This document shows, in pieces, positions 1-6,817 of a stretch of DNA of 30,002 nucleotides. The position numbers were made by a program, and so were the translations under genes. The stretch covers positions 1-30,002 of the forward strand of contig JAEYZH010000032.1 of assembly GCA_023430685.1 (NCBI GenBank). The letters run 5' to 3'. Origin of the DNA: Pseudomonadota bacterium. Lineage in GTDB: Bacteria > Pseudomonadota > Gammaproteobacteria > Xanthomonadales > Rhodanobacteraceae. Each line of letters starts with the position of its first letter. Positions within the stretch are counted from its first letter, which is position 1. The notes below the pieces were generated by a model. That model worked only from the letters and a program-made list of their open reading frames with translations, was not told where the DNA came from and made no database searches.

Positions 1-740
1 CCGGCGTTCGGCCTGCACTCGGGGCGAACGGATATTTCCATACCGTTCGCGCTGAGCGCAGCGCCCGTCAGGGCGCGAAGTCGAAGCGCACCCGTGCGAC
101 GACATCGCGAACTGGCCCTTCGACTCCAGCCTTCGGCCTGCGCTCAGGGCGAACGGGCATTGGCACTCCAGCCTTCGGCCTGCACTCGGGGCGAACGGAT
201 AGTTCCATACCGTTCGCGCTGAGCGCAGCGCCCGCCAGGGCGCGAAGTCGAAGCGCACCCGTGCGACGACATCGCGAACTGGCCCTTCGATTCCGGCCTT
301 CGGCCTGCGCTCGGGGCGAACGGACATTGGTAGTCCGGCCTTCGGCCTGCACTCGGGGCGAACGAATATTCCGATCCCGTTCGCGCTGAGCGCAGCGCCC
401 GTCAGGGCGCGAAGTCGAAGCGCACGCGTGCGACGACATCGCGAACTGGCCCTTCGACTCCGGCCTTCGGCCTGCGCTCAGGGCGAACGGGCATTGGCAC
501 TCCAGCCTTCGGCCTGCACTCGGGGCGAACGGATAGTTCCATACCGTTCGCGCTGAGCGCAGCGCCCGTCAGGGCGCGAAGTCGAAGCGCACCCGTGCGA
601 CGACATCGCGAACTGGCCCTTCGACTCCGGCCTTCGGCCTGCACTCAGGGCGAACGCACATTGGCACTCCGGCCTTCGGCCTGAGCTCAGGGCGAACGGA
701 CATTGGCACTCCGGCGTTCGGCCTGCACTCGGGGCGAACG
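1..740. repeat. 167-bp tandem repeat array (family A), probably continuing left of the window
   Basis: Four copies of a 167-bp unit start at 43, 210, 377 and 544 (exact 167-bp spacing), preceded by a partial copy at 1-42 and followed by an extra submodule at 711-740. Each unit begins with CCGTTCGCGCTGAGCGCAG, then a perfect hairpin GCGCCC-GTCA-GGGCGC (61-76 in copy 1; loop GCCA in copy 2), then a conserved stretch, then two copies of a ~43-bp submodule containing CCGGCCTTCGGCCTG and GGGCGAACGG. The units differ by scattered substitutions, and copies 1 and 3 are nearly identical. Because 167 is not a multiple of three, the open frames across it shift between units and are not genes. The whole gene-free stretch 1-757 is this array. 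Related sequence recurs at 6631-6768. Confidence 0.9.
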
Positions 741-757
741 AAAACAGGTGCTGGCCG

Positions 758-1498
758 TCAGGCCCGTCGCGGCGCCGCATGGGAAGCGCCCGCATGCTGC
801 GCGAGCCAGTCGCAAACGCGCTCGGCCGTGCGCGCTGCGCTGCGGCCGAGCAGCGGGCCGACGTGGCTAGCGCCCGGAATGCGTTCGAAATCGGCTTCGA
901 GCGTGGCCGCGAGCAGGCCGGTGGAGTCGGGCGGTACGTCCGCGTCGTGCTCGCTCGCGAACACGAGCACGGGACAGGCGGGCGCTTCGATCGGCACGCC
1001 CGCGCGTGCGTCGTCGAGCACCGCGCCTGATTCGTCGCGCCAGCGCCGGAACGCATGCAGGCATGCCGCGTCGTCCGCGTCGGGCATCGAGCGCCGGGTC
1101 GAGGCGAAGCTGCGCCGGCTGCGCCACGGCACCACCGCCGGCGAGGGCAGCGAATCGACGAGGCCACTCGGCTGCATCGGATTGACGAGCACCAGCGCCG
1201 CCGCGCCCACCTCGCGGACCACGGTCAGCGCGAGCAGGCCGCCGAGGCTCGCGCCGACGAGCACGGGCGCCGGCGACGGGCCGCCGCACCAGTCGAGCAC
1301 CTGCGATCGGTAGTCTTCGAAGCGTGTCGCGGCGAGCCCGCGCGGGTCGGCGACGAGGTCGGGGGCGAACACGTCGTAGCCACGCGCGCCGAGTACGCGC
1401 GCCCAGATCGCCCATTCCCAACCGCCTCCGCCGGCCCCGTGCACGCAGACCACACAGCCCGCGCCGCCCTCTCGTTCGCGCATTGCGTCTTGACCCAT
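758..1498 (-). CDS. alpha/beta-fold hydrolase
   Basis: Predicted cytoplasmic alpha/beta hydrolase of 246 residues; substrate unknown. The oxyanion-hole region HGAGGGGWEW is at residues 20-29, the nucleophile elbow GASLGG places the catalytic Ser at 84, an acid candidate lies in SEHDAD (Asp185 or Asp187), and His212 sits in GASHVG. Order and spacing fit the fold and the usual ~250-residue length. No signal peptide is visible. The start is uncertain: ATG at 1498 lies inside a perfect inverted repeat, and an in-frame ATG at 1483 would remove only MGQDA. The stop lies 18 bp from the family A array. It is divergent from the EF-G-like gene. The family includes esterases, lipases and haloperoxidase-like enzymes, and the sequence does not decide between them. 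Confidence 0.85.
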   Translation of the reverse strand: MGQDAMREREGGAGCVVCVHGAGGGGWEWAIWARVLGARGYDVFAPDLVADPRGLAATRFEDYRSQVLDWCGGPSPAPVLVGASLGGLLALTVVREVGAAALVLVNPMQPSGLVDSLPSPAVVPWRSRRSFASTRRSMPDADDAACLHAFRRWRDESGAVLDDARAGVPIEAPACPVLVFASEHDADVPPDSTGLLAATLEADFERIPGASHVGPLLGRSAARTAERVCDWLAQHAGASHAAPRRA

Positions 1499-1515
1499 CC
1501 GCCCGATGGGTCAAG
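1489..1515. promoter_or_regulatory. perfect 11-bp inverted repeat, operator candidate
   Basis: Arms CTTGACCCATC (1489-1499) and GATGGGTCAAG (1505-1515) are perfect reverse complements around a 5-bp centre, CGCCC. It lies between the divergent hydrolase and EF-G-like genes and covers the longer hydrolase start codon. Both strands read TTGACC, similar to a -35 hexamer, in the outer arm. There is no T-run, and the position is 5' of both genes, so an operator is a better fit than a terminator. The binding protein is unknown. Confidence 0.5.
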
Positions 1516-1636
1516 TCTATGCCGGTCGGCGCGCCCGCGCCGCCGCCCGCCATGACGTCCGAGTGGCGAATGCCCGCACGGTCCTGCCGCGCGGACACCA
1601 TGACGGCCTCGCCCACGCAGACGGGAGGCACGAGTC

Positions 1637-3685
1637 ATGCCCTATTCCACCGACGGCATCCGCAACATCGCCCTGGCAGGCCAGGCGAGCGCCGGCAAAA
1701 CCACGTTGTTCGAAGCCCTGCTGCATGCCGGCGGCGCGATCCAGACGGCAGGCACGATCGAGCGCGGCACCACCGTCTCCGACCACGATCCGATGGAACG
1801 GGAACGCGGGCATTCGATGGCCGCCTCGATCGCCTCGGTCGACCTCGGCGACGTGCACGTGAACCTCATCGACACTCCGGGCCTGCCGGACTTCCGCGGA
1901 CCCACGCTGTCGGCGCTGGCCGCGGTCGAGACCTGCGCGATCGTCGTCGATGCGGTCACCGGCATCGGCCATTCGACGCGACGGCTCATGGACCGCGCGC
2001 GCGCGCGCAAACTCTGCCGCATCCTCGTCGTCAACAAGATCGACCACGACGGCGTCGACCTCGAAGGCGTGGTCGAGGCGCTGCGCGACGAATTCGGCGC
2101 CGAGTGCCTGCCGATCAACCTGCCGGCGCAGGGGCGCACGCGCGTCGTCGACTGCTTCTTCGAGCCGACCGGCGATGCGGATTTCTCCTCGGTCGCGGCC
2201 GCGCACCAGCAGATCATCGACCAGGTCGTCGAGATCAACGAGTCGGTGATGGGGCGCTACCTCGACGAAGGCGAGTCCGGCCTTTCGGGCCAGGAACTGC
2301 ACGACGCGTTCGAACAGTGCCTGCGCGAGGGTCACCTGGTGCCGATCTGCTTCGTGTCGGCGCGCAGCGGCACCGGCGTCAGGGAACTGCTCGACCTCGC
2401 GGCGAAGCTGCTGCCGAACCCGCGCGAGGGCAATCCCCCGCCGTTCGCGAAGGGCACCGGCGCCGCGGCGCAGCCGATCGAGGCCGTGCCCGATCCCGCG
2501 CGCCACGTGATCGCGGACGTGTTCAAGATCGTCAACGACCCGTTCGTCGGCAAGCTCAGCGTGTTCCGCGTCTACCAGGGCACGGTACGACGCGACACCC
2601 AGCTCTTCATCGACGACGGCAAGAAGCCGTTCAAGGTCGGCCACCTGTTCAAGCTCAAGGGCAAGGACCACGTCGAGATCGAGCACGCGATCCCGGGCGA
2701 CATCGCGGCGGTCGCGAAGGTCGAGGAAATCCACTTCGATGCGGTGCTGCACGATTCGCACGACGAGGACCAGATCCACCTCGCACCGCTCGACTTCCCG
2801 CTGCCGATGTTCGGCCTCGCGGTGCAGCCCGCGCACAAGGGCCAGGAGCAGAAGCTCGCGACCGCACTGCAGCGCCTCGGCGAGGAGGATCCGTGCTTCC
2901 GCATCGAGCACAACAAGGAACTCAACGAGACGATCATCCGCGGGCTGTCGGACCTGCACCTCAAGCTCATGCTCGAGCGCATGAAGGAGCGCTACGGCGT
3001 CGAAGTGACGACGCGCCCGCCACGCATCGCCTACCGCGAGACGGTCGGCGCGACCGCCGAAGGCCACCACCGCCACAAGAAGCAGACCGGTGGCGCGGGC
3101 CAATTCGGCGAAGTGTTCCTGCGCATCGAGCCGCTGCCACGCGGCAGCGGGTTCGAGTTCGCGGACGAGGTCAAGGGTGGCACGATCCCGGGCCAGTTCA
3201 TCCCCGCGGTCGAGAAGGGCGTGCGCCAGGTGCTCGAGCATGGTGCGGTCGCCGGTTATCAGATGCAGGACGTGCGCGTGATCGTCTACGACGGCAAATA
3301 CCATCCGGTCGATTCGAAGGAGGTCGCGTTCGTGTCCGCGGGCAAGAAGGCATTCCTCGACGCGATCACGAAGGCGCGTCCGCAGGTGCTCGAACCGATC
3401 GTCAATCTCGACGTGTTCGTGCCCGACGCACACATGGGCGACGTGACCGGCGGCCTCGCCGGCAAGCGCGCGCGCATCAACGGCACCGATTCCCTGCGCG
3501 GCGGCGAGATCATCATCAAGGCGCAGGTCCCGCTCGCCGAAGTGTCCGACTACCAGACCGAGCTCAAGGCGATGACGGGTGGCCAGGGCCGCTATGCGAT
3601 CGAGTTCAGCCACTACGAACCGGTCCCGCCGCAGGTGCAGAAGCAGCTCACCGAAGCGTACAAGCCGCATCCGGAAGAGGACTGA
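1637..3685 (+). CDS. elongation factor G-like translational GTPase (EF-G2 type)
   Basis: 682-residue translational GTPase with the full EF-G domain order, probably a paralogue acting on the ribosome. The P-loop is GQASAGKTT (15-23), switch I is ERGHSM (56-61, against ERGITI in canonical EF-G), G3 is DTPGL (79-83, against DTPGH) and G4 is NKID (133-136). Domain II follows near 285-375, and a domain IV-type HKKQTGGAGQFGE appears further on. The catalytic switch II His is replaced by Leu83. As I recall, EF-G-2-like proteins such as the Thermus thermophilus paralogue also lack this His. GGGAGG at 1623-1628 lies 8 nt before the ATG, a strong ribosome binding site. There are no neighbouring str-operon genes (rpsL, rpsG, tuf), which fits a paralogue rather than housekeeping fusA. 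The cellular role of these paralogues is not settled. Confidence 0.9.
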   Translation: MPYSTDGIRNIALAGQASAGKTTLFEALLHAGGAIQTAGTIERGTTVSDHDPMERERGHSMAASIASVDLGDVHVNLIDTPGLPDFRGPTLSALAAVETCAIVVDAVTGIGHSTRRLMDRARARKLCRILVVNKIDHDGVDLEGVVEALRDEFGAECLPINLPAQGRTRVVDCFFEPTGDADFSSVAAAHQQIIDQVVEINESVMGRYLDEGESGLSGQELHDAFEQCLREGHLVPICFVSARSGTGVRELLDLAAKLLPNPREGNPPPFAKGTGAAAQPIEAVPDPARHVIADVFKIVNDPFVGKLSVFRVYQGTVRRDTQLFIDDGKKPFKVGHLFKLKGKDHVEIEHAIPGDIAAVAKVEEIHFDAVLHDSHDEDQIHLAPLDFPLPMFGLAVQPAHKGQEQKLATALQRLGEEDPCFRIEHNKELNETIIRGLSDLHLKLMLERMKERYGVEVTTRPPRIAYRETVGATAEGHHRHKKQTGGAGQFGEVFLRIEPLPRGSGFEFADEVKGGTIPGQFIPAVEKGVRQVLEHGAVAGYQMQDVRVIVYDGKYHPVDSKEVAFVSAGKKAFLDAITKARPQVLEPIVNLDVFVPDAHMGDVTGGLAGKRARINGTDSLRGGEIIIKAQVPLAEVSDYQTELKAMTGGQGRYAIEFSHYEPVPPQVQKQLTEAYKPHPEED

Positions 3686-3723
3686 GGGGCAGGCCGTGAT
3701 TCGAAATTCGGAAGTGGCGAAAG

Positions 3724-3753
3724 CGGGCGCCGCGGACATCGGGGTGGCGCCCG
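3724..3753. terminator. stem-loop after the EF-G-like gene
   Basis: Arms CGGGCGCC (3724-3731) and GGCGCCCG (3746-3753) enclose a 14-nt loop, 39 nt after the stop codon. Outer bases TTCGGAAGT and ACTTCGAA can partly extend the pairing. There is no clear T-tract, so intrinsic termination is uncertain. The structure also argues against starting the next gene at ATG 3761. Confidence 0.4.
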
Positions 3754-3808
3754 ACTTCGAATGATGACCCTTGGGGCGCGTGCGCATGCGCGTCCGGAAG
3801 ATCCATCC

Positions 3809-4399
3809 GTGCAACCCACCGGAGAGGACACCAAGATTCCGCTTGCAGGGCTTTGGCTACCGATCGTGCTGTCGGCCGTGTTCGTGTTCGTCGCGAGCTC
3901 GATCATCCACATGGTGCTGAAGTGGCACCTTCCCGACTACCGCGGCTTCAGCAACGAGGATGAAGTGCTCGCCGCGATCCGCAAGGGCAATCCGTCGCCG
4001 GGCATCCACATGCTGCCGTTCTGCAAGGACATGAAGGAGATGGCGAGCCCGGACATGCTCGCGAAGTTCCGCCAGGGACCGACCGGCAAGATGATCTTGC
4101 GCGCGGGCGCCGCGCCTTCGATGGGCAAGCCGCTGCTGCAGTGGTTCGTACTTTGCCTGGTCGTGTCGCTGCTCTGCGCGGTGCTCGCGGCGACGGCGCT
4201 GGCGGCAGGCGCCTCGTTCCGGCAGGTGCTGCATCTCACCGGCATCGCCGCGTTCATGGCCTACGGCTTCGGCGCGTTCATCCAGGGCATCTGGTGGGGC
4301 CAGCCCTGGGGCGCGGTGGCGAAGGACGCACTCGACGGCCTGATCTTCGCGCTCGTGACCGGCGCGACGTTCGGATGGCTCTGGCCGCAGGCCACTTAA
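3809..4399 (+). CDS. conserved hypothetical four-helix inner-membrane protein
   Basis: About 196 residues with one N-terminal membrane helix (LAGLWLPIVLSAVFVFVASS), a polar loop of ~75 residues, and three C-terminal helices (LLQWFVLCLVVSLLCAVLAA, an AFMAYGFGAF segment, and LIFALVTGATFGWLW). It resembles an uncharacterised family of proteins of similar size that open with a PFAGLWLPI-like segment; no function is known to me. The GTG start at 3809 is chosen because GGAAG (3796-3800) precedes it by 8 nt. The frame is open back to ATG 3761, but that codon has no ribosome binding site and directly follows a stem-loop. The stretch IHMLPFCKDMKEMASPDML is the most distinctive part of the loop. A GC-rich stem-loop follows the stop. 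Confidence 0.7.
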   Translation: MQPTGEDTKIPLAGLWLPIVLSAVFVFVASSIIHMVLKWHLPDYRGFSNEDEVLAAIRKGNPSPGIHMLPFCKDMKEMASPDMLAKFRQGPTGKMILRAGAAPSMGKPLLQWFVLCLVVSLLCAVLAATALAAGASFRQVLHLTGIAAFMAYGFGAFIQGIWWGQPWGAVAKDALDGLIFALVTGATFGWLWPQAT

Positions 4400-4410
4400 C
4401 CCCGACGCAA

Positions 4411-4438
4411 GCGGCCGCGCGATGATCCGCGCGGCCGC
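4411..4438. terminator. GC-rich stem-loop, possible terminator
   Basis: Perfect arms GCGGCCGCGC (4411-4420) and GCGCGGCCGC (4429-4438) with an 8-nt loop GATGATCC, starting 12 nt after the TAA of the membrane-protein gene. The bases after it (GCTTCC) form no U-tract, so it may pause polymerase or protect the 3' end rather than terminate alone. Confidence 0.5.
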
Positions 4439-4479
4439 GCTTCCACGTAGATGGCTGCACACCCTGCGGAATGCCAGCC

Positions 4480-5037
4480 ATGAAATCCCTGCTCTCGCTG
4501 CTGCCCGTCGTTGCCGCCGTCGGCTTCACATCCGCTGCGCCAGTGGCTTCGTCCACCGCCAGCGGCTGCGCCACCCTCTTCCGCGAACGAGTCGCCGCGG
4601 ATCTCGACCTTCCCTACGACACCTTCGACCAGACCGAAGGGCATGGCTTCCGCATCCTGGCCGCCGCAGGCTGCCCTGCCGAAGCCGCCGACCTGATCGA
4701 AGCCTGGATCGCGAAGAACAAGACGACCCGGCGCAGCCTCGACTGGCACATCGCGCAGATGCGCGCCGAGGCCGGCGCCACCGAGGCCGCGATCGCCGCC
4801 GCGAAGCGCTCGCTCGTCAGCGATGACGAGGCGCGCGTGAATGCGTTCAAGTGGAACGACTACGTGCTCGCGGTCATCGCGTTCCTGCAGCGCGACCGCG
4901 CCGCATTCGATCGGCATCGCAGCGTACTCGCCGCGGCGGCGGGCGACCACGCGGGCAATGCGATGAACCTGCGCTTCCTCGACCGCCTCGGCGCCGGCTT
5001 CGGCGGCAGCTACTCGGCCGCGCTCGCCGCGCCGTAG
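4480..5037 (+). CDS. exported hypothetical protein with repeat-derived stop codon
   Basis: About 185 residues beginning MKSLLSLLPVVAAVGFTSAA, a typical Sec signal peptide with likely cleavage near SAA-PVAS. The mature part is helical and Ala-rich, with a pair of Cys (CATLF and GCPAEA) and helix pairs such as DWHIAQMRAEAGATEAAI that suggest a TPR-like periplasmic fold; I recognise no catalytic motif. ATG 4480 is preferred over ATG 4471 because GCGGA lies about 9 nt upstream. The last codons and the TAG stop (5035-5037) lie inside GCCGTAGGGTGG, the head of the REP-like repeat that follows, so the C-terminus may have been altered by repeat insertion. The family is unknown to me. Confidence 0.7.
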   Translation: MKSLLSLLPVVAAVGFTSAAPVASSTASGCATLFRERVAADLDLPYDTFDQTEGHGFRILAAAGCPAEAADLIEAWIAKNKTTRRSLDWHIAQMRAEAGATEAAIAAAKRSLVSDDEARVNAFKWNDYVLAVIAFLQRDRAAFDRHRSVLAAAAGDHAGNAMNLRFLDRLGAGFGGSYSAALAAP

Positions 5038-5644
5038 GGTGGAACGCAGCGCCGTAGGGTGGAACGCAGCGCCGAAGGCGCGAGTTCCACCGCCCGCATG
5101 CGCACATGCAACCGGCAGCGGCCGGCGTTCGCGATGGTGGGGCTCGCCGCTGCGCGGCTGCGACCCACCCTACGGTTGACGCGATCCACACATCCGCAGC
5201 GCCGTAGGGTGGAACGCAGCGCCGAAGGCGCGAGTTCCACCGCCCGCATGTGCGCGTGCAACCGGAGCCGCCGGAGTTCGCGATGGTGGGGCTCGCCGCT
5301 GCGCGGCTGCGACCCACCCTACGGTCGACGCGATCCACACATCCGCAGCGCCGTAGGGTGGAACGCAGCGCCGAAGGCGCGAGTTCCACCGGCCGCATGC
5401 GCACGTGCAATCGGGAGCCGCCGGGGGTTCGCGATGGTGGGGCTCGCCGCTTCGCGGCTGCGACCCACCCTCCGGTCGACGCGATCCACACATCCGCAGC
5501 GCCGTAGGGTGGAACGCACCGCCGTAGGGTGGAACGCAGCGCCGAAGGCGCGAGTTCCACCGCCCGCATGCGCACGTGCAACCGGAGCCGCCGGAGTTCG
5601 CGATGGTGGGGCTCGCCGCTTCGCGGCTGCGACCCACCCTACGG
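5031..5644. repeat. upstream array of composite REP/inverted-REP units (family B)
   Basis: Four units start with GCCGTAGGGTGG at 5051, 5201, 5350 and 5521 (~150-bp period). Each holds a left palindrome GTAGGGTGGAAC...GTTCCACC with inner stem GCGCC-GAA-GGCGC, a ~60-bp spacer with a GCATGCGCACGTGCA-like core, and a right palindrome GGTGGGGCTC...GACCCACCCTAC with inner stem GCCGC-TTC-GCGGC (TGC in units 1 and 2). Unit ends CCGTAGGGTGG and CCACCCTACGG are perfect inverted repeats; unit 3 has CCACCCTCCGG. Extra 20-bp copies of the head alone lie at 5031-5050 and 5501-5520. GTAG followed by a palindrome is the established hallmark of REP sequences mobilised by RAYTs. This array fills 5038-5644 and contains no gene. 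Confidence 0.93.
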
Positions 5645-5728
5645 TCGCGCGAGCTGACGGTTTTTTCGTACGGGCGGGATCGGGGATGAACCATTTCGCG
5701 TCGCAGCGCCGAGGCGGATGCTGCACGC

Positions 5729-6238
5729 ATGCCGAACTACCGTCGATGCACGCCAGCAGGCGGAACATGGTTCTTCACCGTGGTGATCGCCGAACGTCGA
5801 GAGCGGTTGTTGACCGCGCACATCAACGCGCTCCGCGATTCGTGGACGTGGGTGAAGAAACGCCATCCATTCACCACCAACGCGGTCGTCGTCCTTCCCG
5901 ACCATCTGCACGCAATATGGACACTTCCGGCGGGTGATTCCGACTTCGCAATGCGCTGGAAACTGATCAAGGAGGGATTCTCGCGTCGCCTGCCGCATGG
6001 AGAGCCTCGCAACGCCAGCCGTCGGCGGCGTAGCGAACGCGGCATCTGGCAGCGGCGGTATTGGGAGCATGTGATCAGGGATCACGGCGACATGGCGAGC
6101 CACGTCGATTACGTGCACTTCAACCCGGTCAAGCATGGATACGCAAGTCGGGTCGCCGAGTGGCCGCATTCTTCCTTCCACCGATTCGTGCGGCGCGGGC
6201 TGCTGCCGGCGGATTGGGCGAGCCCTCCTGATGCGTGA
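5729..6238 (+). CDS. REP-associated tyrosine transposase (RAYT, Y1/HUH family)
   Basis: 169-residue single-domain Y1 transposase of the IS200/IS605-related RAYT (TnpA-REP) group. It opens with the RAYT signature RRCTPAGGTWFFTVV (5-19). The metal-binding HUH motif is DHLHAIW (58-64; His59 and His61), WQRRYWEHVIRD lies at 107-118, and the catalytic Tyr is Tyr128 in DYVHFNPVKHGY. The C-terminus GLLPADWA is typical, so the gene looks complete. Known RAYTs bind and cleave single-stranded REP hairpins next to a GTAG-type tetranucleotide. Matching GTAG palindromes flank the gene on both sides, so these are very probably its substrates. The ribosome binding site is weak (GAGG at 5711-5714, 14 nt away), consistent with low expression. 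The last two bases of its TGA already match the downstream repeat. Confidence 0.95.
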   Translation: MPNYRRCTPAGGTWFFTVVIAERRERLLTAHINALRDSWTWVKKRHPFTTNAVVVLPDHLHAIWTLPAGDSDFAMRWKLIKEGFSRRLPHGEPRNASRRRRSERGIWQRRYWEHVIRDHGDMASHVDYVHFNPVKHGYASRVAEWPHSSFHRFVRRGLLPADWASPPDA

Positions 6239-6626
6239 GTTCGCGATGGTGGGGCTCGCCGCTTCGCGGCTGCGACCCACCCTACGGACTGCGACCCACC
6301 CTACGGTTGACGCGATCCACGCATGCGTAGCGCCGTAGGGTGGAACGCACCGCCGTATGGTGGAACGCAGCGCCGCAGGCGCGAGTTCCACCGCGCGCAT
6401 GCGCACGTACAACCGAGGGCCGCCGCAATTCGCAATGGTGGGGCTCGCCGCTTCGCGGCTGCGACCCACCCTACGCTTGACGCGATCCCGCACCCGTAGC
6501 GCCGTAGGGTGGAACGCAGCGCCGCAGGCGCGAGTTCCACCGGCCGCATGCGCACGTGCAATCGGGAGCCGCCGGGGGTTCGCGATGGTGGGGCTCGCCG
6601 CTTCGCGGCTGCGACCCACCCTACGG
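6237..6626. repeat. downstream array of composite REP/inverted-REP units (family B)
   Basis: A right half-unit (6237-6287) directly abuts the RAYT stop. An 18-bp copy of its tail CTGCGACCCACCCTACGG follows at 6289-6306. An extra 20-bp head sits at 6332-6351, then two complete units start at 6352 and 6501. Inner stems match the upstream array, but the left loop is GCA rather than GAA in both complete units. All units run in the same direction as the upstream array. The arrays plus the RAYT thus span 5031-6626. This stretch has no gene. Confidence 0.92.
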
Positions 6627-6630
6627 TCTG

Positions 6631-6768
6631 CCGTTCGCCCTGAGCGCAGGCCGGAGGCCGTAGTCGGAGGGCCCGCACGGGACGATATCGCGGCGTGGTC
6701 GCTTCGACTCCGCGGCCCAGGATCAAGTCCGGGGCAGGCTCTGCGGCCGCTGCGCTCAGCGCGAACGG
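6631..6768. mobile_element. 138-bp MITE-like element related to family A repeats
   Basis: Terminal inverted repeats of 19 bp, CCGTTCGCCCTGAGCGCAG (6631-6649) and CTGCGCTCAGCGCGAACGG (6750-6768), match at 18 of 19 positions. The termini and the adjoining GGCCGGAGGCC are the same sequence type as the left-edge array, in opposite orientation. It begins 4 bp after the last family B unit. It has no coding capacity, so any movement would need enzymes supplied from elsewhere. The remainder to the lipoprotein stop (6769-6817) shows nothing recognisable. Confidence 0.6.
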
Positions 6769-6817
6769 AGTAGTGGCACGCGGCGGGGCGGCTGTGTCCG
6801 ATCCTGCCCGCTGCGCG

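Noticed and set aside
68..644. Open frames on the minus strand across the left repeat array
   Set aside because: They follow the 167-bp repeat, shift frame between units and encode only Arg/Pro/Ala-rich repeats with no signals.
1..740. CRISPR array
   Set aside because: Units are 167 bp with no unique spacers between short repeats, and no cas genes are present.
1517..3814. 765-residue minus-strand frame opposite the EF-G-like gene
   Set aside because: Antisense shadow of a gene with clear GTPase motifs.
4874..6619. Several 150-330 residue frames over the REP arrays
   Set aside because: They are translations of palindromic units; both strands are open because of high GC content.
5031..6768. 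Classical insertion sequence
   Set aside because: There is no DDE transposase or flanking terminal repeats with target duplication; the only enzyme is a RAYT, which acts on REPs.
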